64,000 nt of DNA, from the NCBI GenBank assembly GCA_964539095.1, contig CAZIFL010000015.1, forward strand, positions 1-64,000, written 5' to 3'. The notes beneath the pieces were generated by a model. That model was not told the origin of the DNA. It did not search any database and saw only the letters and a list, made by a program, of their open reading frames with translations. Source of the stretch: DAIPKP01 sp964539095. Lineage in GTDB: Bacteria; Synergistota; Synergistia; Synergistales; Aminiphilaceae. Positions within the stretch are counted from its first letter, which is position 1. Every line of letters begins with the position of its first letter. Of this stretch, positions 8,628 through 17,381 are shown one piece after another. Made by a program: the position numbers and the translations under genes.

Positions 8628-8921
8628 TCAGGCTGCCGCGACAGCGGAGACAAGGAAGCCCGAAACGAGCATACCTAAACCGAAAATCGTTGTTAACGTA
8701 ATGACGGCTCCTCCCACGATGGTCTCCAGCTCCTCGTCCGTGATCTCGGGATGCCGCTCAAAGATCACCTTCTGCATCTCCTCGAGGGTGAAATCGTACC
8801 CCAGTTCACCCTTCACGTACTGCGACACATTCTCCTTCGTATTTAGCTCCTTCAGTTTTTCCTGCAACTCGACATCCTTCTCCACTCGCTCGTAGAACGC
8901 TACTGCGGACTCCATGGACAT
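8628..8921 (-). CDS. Nif11-leader RiPP precursor peptide P4 (first gene of remote precursor operon)
   Basis: This peptide has 97 residues with a 71-residue leader nearly identical to that of P3 (MSMESAVAFYERVEKDVELQ) and ending ELETIVGG. The 26-residue core starts AVITLTTIFGLGM and ends SAVAAA, again without Cys. An AGGGAGG site precedes the ATG. It is the first gene after the MerR-type promoter at 9023-9053, with an untranslated leader of roughly 95 nt. Confidence 0.9.
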   Translation of the reverse strand: MSMESAVAFYERVEKDVELQEKLKELNTKENVSQYVKGELGYDFTLEEMQKVIFERHPEITDEELETIVGGAVITLTTIFGLGMLVSGFLVSAVAAA

Positions 8922-9284
8922 CCCTAAGCACCTCCCTTAGATTCCTTCTCCCCTTCCTTCCCTGCGGAACGGGGGGTAAGGTGTTCTCTGTTTTTTTCGA
9001 ATTTTGCTTCGATTCCAGGCAAAGTATACTCCTTCACACTATGTGAAAGTCAATACCCCAGCTGTATTGTAATCTCCATATTGATCTGTTCTCCAGGTTT
9101 GCATAAATCTTTCTTTTTTTCTTTGCCCTTCACCTTTCGAGAGATGCCGCCATTCTGCTATACTCTTAACTAAATGACGCAATTTTACGGGATGAGCCCT
9201 TTTTTCGTTATGTTGCTTGGAGAGCCTGGGGTTGTTGCCATGCGCTGGGCAGGAGGGACATCGCAAGAGAGAGGATGATGGAAT
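8922..9284. other. Intergenic region with precursor-operon promoter
   Basis: This divergent region between P4 (minus) and the repeat-rich protein (plus) holds the MerR-type promoter at 9023-9053. I see no gene in it; the start of the plus-strand gene has only a moderate GAGAGG site. Confidence 0.5.
9023..9053 (-). promoter_or_regulatory. MerR-type promoter/operator upstream of P4-P1
   Basis: On the minus strand, -35 TTGACT (9048-9053) and -10 TATACT (9023-9028) are separated by 19 bp. The spacer region contains the dyad CTTTCACATAGTGTGAAG. A 19-bp spacer with central symmetry is the hallmark of MerR-activated promoters. Three matching sites occur near the merR gene at 56690. Confidence 0.8.
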
Positions 9285-11628
9285 ATGTTCGGTGGTTATG
9301 ATGTGGTACGGAATGAACGATGCGGGAGAATGCGGCTTGCTTTTTTTCTTGTGATTTCTCTTCTTCTGCTTTTCTGTGATTCCGGTACGGCTGTGGCTGC
9401 CCCTTCGGGAAAGCTGTTTGCGAAGGCTGAGGATGCCTCTCTCTGGGAAAAGGGGCGGCAAATTTTGCAGGAGTTTCAGGAGTATTATGCCACTGTCACG
9501 CTGACCCCTGCGCCGACATCGGAGCCTACGGCTGCGCCGACACCGGAGCCCACGGCCACGCCGACACCGGAGCCNNNNNNNNNNNNNNNNNNNNNNNNNN
9601 NNNNNNNNNNNNNNNNNNNNNNNNNNNNNNNNNNNNNNNNNNNNNNNNNNNNNNNNNNNNNNNNNNNNNNNNNNTACGGCTGCGCCGACACCGGAGCCCA
9701 CGGCCACGCCGACACCGGAGCCTACGGCTGCGCCGACACCGGAGCCTACGGCTGCGCCGACACCGGAGCCTACGGCTGCGCCGACACCGGAGCCCACGGC
9801 CACGCCGACACCGGAGCCTACGGCTACCCCTACTCCGGAACCCACCCCCGTTCCGATCACTCCCACGCCAGCGGTGCCTGATCTTTCGGTAGAGCTTGAG
9901 GGGTTTGCAGAAAAGGTGCAGCCCGGGGAAGTGCTTCAGATCGCTGCCCACGCCTCGGGAGGGGTTCCCCCCTACCGCTATGCCTGGAGCGAAAACCTTC
10001 GGGCCACCGGAGCCACCGCGCGATACGAGGCGGAAGCTCCCGGCGTTGCTCTGCTTTCGCTTACGGTGCTCGACAGCCGGGGAAAAACGGCGGAAATCCG
10101 TAAAAGCCTCACGGTGACCCCCCTAGAGGTGCGGATAGAGCTTCTGGGAGTCTTTGCCCCCCAGGGAACCCCCCGGAAGACGGAGCCGCGAGAGATTCTG
10201 GCGGGGGATCGGGTGCATCTCAAAGGGATGACAAGCCGCCGCTATCCCGGAATGCAGTACCGATGGAAGGCCGAGGAGGGGGTGCTCTTCGAAGGGCGCA
10301 CCCTTGGGGAGACGGTGGTTCTCTACCGTAATGATGAGGGGAGCGCCGTTATCTCTCTGGAGATCCTCTCGCCCAAGGGGAGCCTTTTAGGGGAGGGAAG
10401 CTACCTGTTTCACGTGAAACAACCCCGGGATCCCGCCCGGGCTCAGGAACTCTACCAGCAGTTTCAGGAGGCCTGGAAGAATCGGGAGTATTCCCGGGCC
10501 CTCCCTCTGATCCTTGAGGCGGAGAAATTGCATCCGGAGGATTCCTCCATTCAGGAAGCCCGAAAGAAGGTGGAGCAGTATCAGGAGGGGCAGAAGCGGG
10601 CTCTGGAGCTTCGCAGCGAGGCGGAGGAGCAGGTTCGGGAGGGGAAGCTTGAAGAGGCTCTGGCATCCTATCGGGAGAGCCTGAACTATGCGGAGGACCC
10701 CGAAACCCGACGGCGGCTGGAGGCTCTGCGGGAGTATCTCCCCCGGTATCACAAGGCCCAGGAACTCTGGCAGCAGGGGGCCAAACTTCAGGAACACCAC
10801 TACTATAGGGAGGCTCTGGAGAGATACCGGGAAGGTTTGAAGTACCATCGCGATTCCCGAATAGAAGAACATGTGCAGGTTTTGGAGCAGTATCTCCGCA
10901 AGGGAGAGGAGACGGAGCGCCAGAACAAAGAGCGTGCCCATCAACTCTGGAAGGAGGGTGCGGCGCTTCAAGAGGAAAAACGCTACCAGGAGGCCCTAGA
11001 AAAGTTCCGTCAGGGACTGGAGTATGATCCAGATCCCCAGATGGAGGAGCATGCGGCGAAGCTGGGGGCCTATCTCCGCAAGAGCGAAGAGCCCTCCCGA
11101 CCGTCTCCTGATGCTACCCCTTCGCCGGAGCCGAGCAGGAGCCCCCGCCCCTCTCCCGATCCCGAGCCTTCGGAGAGCCCTCGGCCGCTCCCTACCCTGC
11201 CACCCCTTCCGGCTCCTACAGAAAGCCCCCTGGGATGCGGCCTGGAATGGCAGGAAGTTCGCTGCTTCAGCCTGATCTTTCAGGTTCCCCAGGATTGGAT
11301 TTCGGACGACCAGCGGTGGTACACCGGGGATGCAGAAAACCCCTCCGCGATGGTGGGGGTAACCCGGGAGACTTTGGAGGAATGGCACTCCCTTCAGGGT
11401 TTTCTCAACCCCCAGGAGAGCTGTACCGTTTCCGTGGCGGGGTATGCGGTAACGTTTCACATTTCGAGCAGCGAAGATCCTTCGGGGGAGCCCACGCTTT
11501 TTGCCACGGGAGCCCTGGAAGACCCCGCTTCGAAGGAGCATGTCTTTCAGATCGGGTACAGCTTCTCCGCGGGGAGTGCGTCCGACTGTGTGGCGGAGTA
11601 TTTTCTGGGATCCTTCCGGTTTGAATAG
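9285..11628 (+). CDS. Secreted repeat protein: PTPEPTA repeats, PKD-like domain and TPR-like coil (contains assembly gap)
   Basis: A hydrophobic signal segment (FFLVISLLLLFC) near the start is followed by (PTPEPTAA/T)n repeats interrupted by 100 Ns. The frames before and after the gap differ by one base, as expected if 100 is a placeholder length, so I treat both sides as one gene. After the repeats comes a PKD-like domain (GEVLQIAAHASGGVPPYRYA), a second Ig-like strand region, then TPR-like units (REYSRALPLILEAEKLHP; KLEEALASYRES). A Pro/Ser-rich linker precedes a Cys-containing C-terminal domain (GCGLEWQEVRCF). The start could also be the ATG at 9330. It is probably cell-surface or periplasmic; its function is unknown. 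Confidence 0.75.
9523..9840 (+). repeat. 24-bp tandem repeat encoding PTPEPTAA/PTPEPTAT
   Basis: Units of CCGACACCGGAGCC(C/T)ACGGC plus four bases repeat without interruption on both sides of the N-run. Variation is almost entirely synonymous or Ala/Thr. The repeat is the likely cause of the assembly gap. Confidence 0.9.
9575..9674. other. Assembly gap (100 Ns)
   Basis: There are exactly 100 undefined bases inside the tandem repeat. The reading frame shifts by 100 mod 3 = 1 across it, so the true length probably differs. Confidence 0.95.
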
Positions 11629-11826
11629 CTGCCGGTCTGCATAGCTGCAATGATCCGCCATGAGAGGGGGAAAGTGCGCCATGGAAAATCTGCGTAGGCT
11701 TTTCCGGGTTTTTTGGTAGGGATGATTCTTGCGGTGGGGATGGTCCTTTTGATGGAGGTGCTTCGGGGGCTTCGTTTTGTATGTTTTTCCTCCGTGGAAT
11801 CCTGGGGTTTCTTTTCCTTTAATAAG

Positions 11827-11870
11827 AGACAGCAGCCCGGTCCCCTCTGTTTAGGATAAGGCTGCTGTCT
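11827..11870. terminator. Hairpin between convergent genes
   Basis: AGACAGCAGCC pairs with GGCTGCTGTCT around a 22-nt loop. The flanking T-runs are short, so termination strength is uncertain. It serves the repeat-protein gene (plus) and the binding-protein gene (minus). Confidence 0.6.
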
Positions 11871-11900
11871 GATGAGTGGTGGAAATTTGTGGAGGTGCTC

Positions 11901-12638
11901 TTAGAATCCGTAGGAGGTTAGGATAGCGTCGTAGGTGCCGTTTTGTTTGATCTCTGCCAGCCCCTTGTTGAAACTTTCAACAATGGTCTGGTGTTCGGGA
12001 TTGGCGAGGCCGCATCCCACATAAAGCTTTTCGCTTGTAAGGCTTCCCGACGTAAACGCAATCTGCTCAAGAAGCTCCGGAGCTTCTCGCGAAAGAGTGG
12101 CTCGGGCGACAATTTCGTCCTCCAGAGTGATGTCGATTCTCCCCGCCAGAAGTTTACGAACGTTTGTTATAAGGTCGTCCACTTCCTCTGTGCGGAACTT
12201 TGGGTCTGCAAGAAACGCCTCGGGGTAGCCATACCCCCGGACAATGCCCACCGTAAGCCCCTCAAGGCTTTCGAGACCTGTATATTCAAAGGAGTTGCCT
12301 TTGGGCTTAATGAAGCGAATGTTGTTCTCTGCGTAGGGTTCGCTGAAGAGGACAGTGCTCTTCCGCTCTTCGTTCATCCAGAATGTGGGGCTGAAGTCGT
12401 AGGTTCCCTTCTTGACTCCGTCCTCGGCACGAGCCCAGGGGACGAAAACGGTTTCGATGGCGTATCCCTGGCTCTCGAAGGCTGCCCGGGCGATCTCAAA
12501 GGAAAAGCCTTGCTTCGGGTGAGCGGGGTCTGTAAAGGGAGGGAAGTCATTGGCTGCTCCCGTCAGAGTCTTTGCAAAGCACGGGGTAGCCAGAAAAAGG
12601 CACAGAAGCATCACTCCGTAAATCGAAATTTTTTTCAT
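11901..12638 (-). CDS. Periplasmic amino-acid-type solute-binding protein (SBP family 3)
   Basis: The ATG at 12638 has an AGAGAGG site and starts a signal peptide (MKKISIYGVMLLCLFLATPC). The mature part shows the family 3 pattern: GAANDFPPFT near the start, GFSFEIARAAFESQGY, FSPTFWMNEERKS, and LEGLTVGIVRGYGYPEAF. The mature length of about 225 residues is normal. No permease or ATPase genes are adjacent, so it may use a transporter elsewhere or act as an orphan sensor. The ligand cannot be read from sequence, although polar amino acids are usual for the family. Confidence 0.85.
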   Translation of the reverse strand: MKKISIYGVMLLCLFLATPCFAKTLTGAANDFPPFTDPAHPKQGFSFEIARAAFESQGYAIETVFVPWARAEDGVKKGTYDFSPTFWMNEERKSTVLFSEPYAENNIRFIKPKGNSFEYTGLESLEGLTVGIVRGYGYPEAFLADPKFRTEEVDDLITNVRKLLAGRIDITLEDEIVARATLSREAPELLEQIAFTSGSLTSEKLYVGCGLANPEHQTIVESFNKGLAEIKQNGTYDAILTSYGF

Positions 12639-13311
12639 GTTAATCCTCTCTTTCTCTCGCGGAAAATGTTCCACGAATAACCATGCTGATCCCCTCTGTT
12701 TTGGGGAAAACGGCCTTATGTTGCTATGATTCCTACGCTTTCTGTCGAGATTCTTCGGCCCTGTTTCATTCTCACTCAGGTTTTTGCAATAACGCACCCC
12801 ACCCCCTTGAAGATTCCTCAAAACCATTCCCTAAATGCAGACACTTTTCGGGCTGCCTTTACAAAGATCGCTTTTTCCGGGTGCCTTGATAGCTTGTGCC
12901 ATCTTTAGAACAATGCTGAGGATTCCGAAATTTTGGAGAGAAGTATACAACAAAGTGAAATAGGGATCAAGGAGAGTTGCGTGTGTTGCGCAAACTTTCT
13001 CAAAATATAAAAATTGCAAGATCTCGAAAACCCGAAAGAGCGTGTCTTATAGCGGAGATGAAAAATACGAAGCTCGGAGAGTTCTGGCATGGTGCCGAGG
13101 CTTTTTGGTAAAGGAGCCTGATCTCCCAGATATGGGCGAAGGCGCTTTTTTGCGAGCATAAGGAGCTTTTGAGGAGAGATCCCTTGTTGAAGAGTTTCGA
13201 AAGTTCCCCTACAATCAGCGTGTTTTGAAAACTTCTTTGGAGTGAACGTCTCCTTGGAGATTGTAGGCTCGTTACCATATTTTTTCATGAAGAAAACTGG
13301 AGGAATACATT
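12639..13311. other. Non-coding or decayed stretch
   Basis: This is AT-richer than its surroundings, with only short frames of unconvincing composition. It should hold the minus-strand promoter of the binding-protein gene and the plus-strand promoter of the carbonic anhydrase gene. No RNA gene or known riboswitch was recognised. Confidence 0.4.
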
Positions 13312-13875
13312 GTGAAGGTTCTTTTGGAAGGATACCGCAACTTTTGCACCACCGCAGACCGGGAGCTTTACGCATCTCTCGCCTCGGGGCAGAGCCCCCA
13401 TACTCTGGTAATCAGCTGCTCCGACAGCCGTATCGTTCCGGAGGAGATCTTCGGAGCCAGGCCAGGGGAGCTTTTTGTGCTCCGAAACGTGGGGAACCGC
13501 TGCCCCCAGGAAGATTTCGGCGCGGCCTGTGCCGTAACCTATGCGGTGGCGCATCTTCACGTGCGTAACGCCATTGTGCTTGCCCATGCGGACTGCGGGG
13601 CCGTGAAGGCCGCCAGCCATCCCGAACATCTTCACGAAGAAGCCCTCAAGGGGTGGCTTGGGGAGGAATCCTGCGAGGGGGATTGCCTTGAGGAATCGGT
13701 AAAAAACTGGGGGCTCCGGCAGCTGCACCGGCTTAACTCCATGGAAGCGGTGCGGGATGCCCTTGCCCGGGGGGAGCTTACTACGGGGCTCTTCTACTTC
13801 GATATCGCCACCCTGAGGCTGGATTACTTTGATGGGGTTGATTGGAAGATCGGGGTAGAGGAGCTACAGGTATAG
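13312..13875 (+). CDS. Beta-class carbonic anhydrase
   Basis: This enzyme interconverts CO2 and bicarbonate using zinc. The ligands are visible: Cys36-x-Asp38-x-Arg40 in ISCSDSR, and His92 and Cys95 in AHADCG. The 187-residue length is typical. It starts with GTG at 13312 after a GGAGG site; no better ATG is present. It stands alone. A role in bicarbonate supply is plausible in an organism that decarboxylates amino acids, but that is inference. Confidence 0.92.
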   Translation: MKVLLEGYRNFCTTADRELYASLASGQSPHTLVISCSDSRIVPEEIFGARPGELFVLRNVGNRCPQEDFGAACAVTYAVAHLHVRNAIVLAHADCGAVKAASHPEHLHEEALKGWLGEESCEGDCLEESVKNWGLRQLHRLNSMEAVRDALARGELTTGLFYFDIATLRLDYFDGVDWKIGVEELQV

Positions 13876-13933
13876 GTCCAGAAGAGAGCTTCAGGCGTTT
13901 GTTCCAGCCCGACTTTTTTGACGTGGTCCGCCT

Positions 13934-14110
13934 CACATAAAGGTCTTCTTGGAACAAATCTGTATACATCTATTTTGTGAAGAAAGGGAAAGCTCCCGGT
14001 TCTATGATGCCATCATCCTCGAAAAGGCGGATCACTTTCTCATGATGCATCGCCGGGAGGAGTTCAACCAGGCCCAGGAAGAGGCTATCCGCAGGCTTTC
14101 GGAAAAGTAA
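13934..14110 (+). pseudogene. 3' remnant of an unidentified gene
   Basis: An open frame with coding-like composition reads VFLEQICIHLFCEE, then FYDAIILEKADHF and EEFNQAQEEAIRRLSEK before TAA at 14108. It lacks a start codon and a ribosome site, so it looks like the surviving C-terminus of a lost gene. I do not recognise the family. Confidence 0.35.
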
Positions 14111-14136
14111 GAGCCAAACTCTGGGATTTCAAAAAG

Positions 14137-14219
14137 AGGCCCCCCGGAAGAAGAACCCTCCGAATACCGGCTATCGGTTCGGTTTGCTGCACGCCCTTCT
14201 GTGGGCTTCCGGGGGGCTC
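14137..14219 (-). terminator. Terminator of the 14247 amidohydrolase gene
   Basis: GCCCCCCGGAAG and CTTCCGGGGGGC pair across a long loop of about 55 nt and are followed on the minus strand by CTCTTTTT. The strong GC stem plus T-run fits rho-independent termination. Confidence 0.7.
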
Positions 14220-14246
14220 AATCAGGGGAAGAGGCCGGGGTTACCG

Positions 14247-15818
14247 TTACCCCGAATACTGCACCTTGCCGTTCACCAGCACCGCCCGAACCCTTACCCC
14301 GGGAAATTCCTCGGGCTCCAAGGTGCTGAGATCCTTATCCAACACGGTAATGTCTCCCCGGTATCCCTGGCGGAGGTACCCCTTTACATGGTTTCTTCCC
14401 GTAAGGCGAGCTGGGTTACTGGTGTACATTCGCAGGGCTTCCTCCAGAGAGATTTTTTCTCCCCAGTTCCATCCTTCCCGGGGATAGCCCTCGGTATTCT
14501 GTCGTACCATGGCCCCCCGAATTCCCAGAAGAGGGTTGATGGGCTCTACCGGGCAGTCGCTGGAGCCTGCCAACAGAACCCCCGCATCTATCATGCTCCG
14601 GAAGGGGAAGCACCAGTCTTTTCGTTTTTCTCCGAGACGTGCCGGGGCCATATGCACATCGCTCACCAGCTGATGGGGCTGCACGTCTCCCGCGATGCCC
14701 AGCTCTGCCAGCTGTTGCACCTGATCCGGCCGGCAGACCTGCACGTGGCTCGCCTTTACCGGGTAGGGCCAGGAAATGCCTTCTTCTCTGGTTGCCCGAA
14801 CGCAGCGGATGAGCTGGTCTATGGCGGCGTCTCCGATGGCGTGAATCTGGGGTTGAAGAGAGCCTTCTCCCATCTCTCGAAGAAGTTCCGTAAGTTTTTC
14901 ATCCGAATAGAGCAGGGTTCCCTTACCGGGACGATCCGCATAGGGTTCGGTGAGGGCGGCGGTGCCTCCCCCCAGGGATCCATCAAGATAGAGCTTGCAC
15001 CCTCCGTAACGCACCCAGAAGTTGCCGAAGCCGCTGGTAACGGGGATGTTGGGCATATCGTCGTAGTATCCCACGATCCGAAGAGGAAGATCTCCCCGGC
15101 GGTGCAGAACTTCGTAGTACCCCAGTTCATCCCCCAGGCCGATGCTTCTCCCTCCGATAACGTGTACCTCCCCTATGCCCGCCTCCAGAAATTCCCGAAA
15201 AAGCTGCTGAAAGGCCTGATCCATCCGGGGATCTTTTCGAAGAGCCCGAGCGAGAGCCTCCGTAACAGGGCGGGCCTCGTCTTCCTGCAGAATGCCCCGG
15301 GAGTACCCCTCTTTGGGAATACTTCCGACTCCTTCCAGGGCTTCCCCTTGGGCAAGGGCCTGGGAGTTGGCCACGTGAATGTGGGTGCATATCCGCACCA
15401 GCAGCACTGGATTCGGGATATTCAGAGCGTCCAGATCCTTCCGCTCGGGCAATACCGGGTTTTTCCAGTTCTGTTCGTTCAACAGCACCCCGTAGATCCA
15501 CTGTTCCGGATCACAGCTCCGGGCCTCCTCCCGGATTATTTCCAGCACCTCTTCCCGAGAAGCCGCCTGAGAGCAATCCACTCCCAGACGATGCCGGGCC
15601 GCCGAAGCCATATGTACGTGGCTGTCTGCAAAGGCAGGAAGAATGGTGCCTCCCCCGGCGTCGAAAGAAGAGGCGTGGGCAAACTCCGGAAGGTTGCGAA
15701 GCTCCTCCTCCCGACCTATCCGAAAAATCATATTTTTCTGCAGAAGCAGAGCGTATCCCAGGGGGAGAAAGGATTCCCCGTCGAAGATGCGGCCGTTATG
15801 AAGATAGAGCATGGTCAC
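14247..15818 (-). CDS. Amidohydrolase family 3 protein (YtcJ-like), copy 1
   Basis: This is a metal-dependent hydrolase of the amidohydrolase superfamily, 523 residues. Visible marks are the N-terminal beta-sandwich start (LYLHNGRIFDGES), the metal-binding DSHVHM, IHAIGDAAIDQ, KASHVQVC and the C-terminal GSSDCPVEPINPLLG. The family usually cleaves C-N bonds of N-acyl or cyclic compounds; the substrate is unknown. The GTG at 15818 has an AGGAGG site 8 bp away. It is one of four such paralogues in this window. It is downstream of a PucR regulator that may control it. Confidence 0.88.
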   Translation of the reverse strand: MTMLYLHNGRIFDGESFLPLGYALLLQKNMIFRIGREEELRNLPEFAHASSFDAGGGTILPAFADSHVHMASAARHRLGVDCSQAASREEVLEIIREEARSCDPEQWIYGVLLNEQNWKNPVLPERKDLDALNIPNPVLLVRICTHIHVANSQALAQGEALEGVGSIPKEGYSRGILQEDEARPVTEALARALRKDPRMDQAFQQLFREFLEAGIGEVHVIGGRSIGLGDELGYYEVLHRRGDLPLRIVGYYDDMPNIPVTSGFGNFWVRYGGCKLYLDGSLGGGTAALTEPYADRPGKGTLLYSDEKLTELLREMGEGSLQPQIHAIGDAAIDQLIRCVRATREEGISWPYPVKASHVQVCRPDQVQQLAELGIAGDVQPHQLVSDVHMAPARLGEKRKDWCFPFRSMIDAGVLLAGSSDCPVEPINPLLGIRGAMVRQNTEGYPREGWNWGEKISLEEALRMYTSNPARLTGRNHVKGYLRQGYRGDITVLDKDLSTLEPEEFPGVRVRAVLVNGKVQYSG

Positions 15819-15865
15819 AAAAAGAACCTCCTTGATATCGAAGACGAGATTTGTCGGTACGTATT

Positions 15866-15945
15866 TTACACGATTTTGCCTTTCAGATACTCCTCCATGG
15901 CCTGATCCGCGATTTTGGATTGTGCACCGTCTCTACCATGGGTTT
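15866..15945 (-). pseudogene. 3' fragment of a GltD-like oxidoreductase gene
   Basis: On the minus strand this encodes AQSKIADQAMEEYLKGKIV and a stop. It is near-identical to the end of the oxidoreductase at 21830 (AQSKIVAQAMEEYLKQKSRKS), including the DNA around it. A one-base deletion breaks the upstream frame. It is probably the tail of a lost paralogue or a small duplication. Confidence 0.7.
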
Positions 15946-15959
15946 GACGCGCCTTATTT

Positions 15960-17198
15960 CTACTGAATAAGATCCATATCCGCAATATCCATGATCAGGT
16001 GCCCGATGTACAATTCCAGCCGGGTTTTCGGATCCGAGAGATCCTTGTGGAGAATTTCCGAAATTCTTTTAAGGCGGTAGATCAGGGTTTGGCGATGAAT
16101 CACGAGGATATCTGCTGTTTCCTTCTGGTTTCCCTTTTCCAGATATACTCTTAGGGTCCTGCAAAGATCTCCTCCATATTTTGCATCGTACTCAAAGAGG
16201 GGGCGTACGGTTTCCTCCACGTAATCCCGGAGAACGTTCTTGTTCTTTATGTGGCAGAGAAGTTTGTAGAGCCCCAGATCTTCGTAGCGCACTACCTGGG
16301 TGCTCGACGAAAGAGACTGCCCGATCTCCAGGGCGAGAACCGCCTGGTAATAGCTATCCTTGAACTCCTGCCAGTTTGTCGTGGCCTTTCCTATGCCCAC
16401 ATAAAAAGCGCTGTTTCCCATGCCTCCATTGAGGGTATTGCCCACATTCCGGAAAAAGGAATCTTCCTCCTCCTTGGAGCATTCGCTGAAATACAGGAGT
16501 ACCACCTGGTTGCCCCGAATCCGGCTGTGCATGTTCTTGGGGGCGAAGGGGTGGGAGACGATAAGTTCCCGTATCTTCTGGAGCATGTGAAGGGAGCGCT
16601 CCTTTTCTTCCTCAAGATATCGAGAGCAATCTACCACGGCGACCTTGCAGGAAGAGAAGATCTCAAGCCCCACCATGCCTGATCGAGCCAGGATCTCGTT
16701 GTAGGAATAAAAGTTCCCGTCCAGAAGATCGTCGAAAAACTCTTCCAGGATACCGGATCTCCAGCTTTCGAGGGCAAGAGAGGGAACGGACGCAGAAAAA
16801 CCCATACCTCCCACGGAATCCTTGGTGAGAAAGTCCAGGATAGCCTTGGTTACCTTGCCGAAGGTTATTTTTGGTTTAAGATGGATGATGGGAAAGTCCA
16901 GTTCGTCGGCCTGTTCGATCATTTCCGGGGGAATGGTTTTGATGTAGTATCCCGGCTGAATGGCGATGCCCGCCAGGTTTTTCTCGTCCAACCTTTTTAT
17001 CAGGTCCACTACAAGGGGAGATTTTTCTGTAAGCCCGTATCCCGTAGAGATGAGGAGTTCTCCCGGCTGAAGCTGCTCCAGGGAATCAAGAATTTCCATC
17101 ATATTAACCCATGTAACCTCCCGGTCCATCCCCTTTTTTCCCGCCACTATTTCAGACCCCAGAAAGACCTCGAGCCCGAAAAGATGAAAGAGCTTCAT
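15960..17198 (-). CDS. PucR-family transcriptional regulator
   Basis: This is a cytoplasmic regulator with three parts. The N-terminal PucR domain starts MKLFHLFGLEVFLGSEIVAG and includes PGELLISTGYG. The middle is a GGDEF-like (CdaR-type) region. The C-terminal helix-turn-helix reads TADILVIHRQTLIYRLKRI. The ATG at 17198 has a GGGGGAG site. It is divergent from the YfcC-type carrier gene, and the intergenic space is under 200 bp, so it probably controls that carrier and itself. PucR family members often sense purine or amino-acid catabolites; the effector here is unknown. Confidence 0.88.
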   Translation of the reverse strand: MKLFHLFGLEVFLGSEIVAGKKGMDREVTWVNMMEILDSLEQLQPGELLISTGYGLTEKSPLVVDLIKRLDEKNLAGIAIQPGYYIKTIPPEMIEQADELDFPIIHLKPKITFGKVTKAILDFLTKDSVGGMGFSASVPSLALESWRSGILEEFFDDLLDGNFYSYNEILARSGMVGLEIFSSCKVAVVDCSRYLEEEKERSLHMLQKIRELIVSHPFAPKNMHSRIRGNQVVLLYFSECSKEEEDSFFRNVGNTLNGGMGNSAFYVGIGKATTNWQEFKDSYYQAVLALEIGQSLSSSTQVVRYEDLGLYKLLCHIKNKNVLRDYVEETVRPLFEYDAKYGGDLCRTLRVYLEKGNQKETADILVIHRQTLIYRLKRISEILHKDLSDPKTRLELYIGHLIMDIADMDLIQ

Positions 17199-17381
17199 TC
17201 TACTCCCCCCTTGCATTGTGAAAGCACAACATCGTTTCAGAACGACGATATTTTCATACATGTCCTATTATACAACATGTATAGATGAAGGCAGGCAATT
17301 TCATATATTCCGACCAATTGCGCATATCTCCTGGTAGCAGAATAATGGTCGAAACTACCTTTCGAGGGGAGGAAAGATGCA

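Larger units (their letters stand above)
13876..14246. other. Intergenic region with a short coding remnant
   Basis: It contains a plus-strand frame (13934-14110) without a convincing start and the terminator at 14137-14219. Nothing else was recognised. Confidence 0.45.

Noticed and set aside
9523..9840. CRISPR array or regulatory repeat
   Set aside because: Units are in-frame, 24 bp, without spacers, and encode a low-complexity Pro/Thr/Glu linker.
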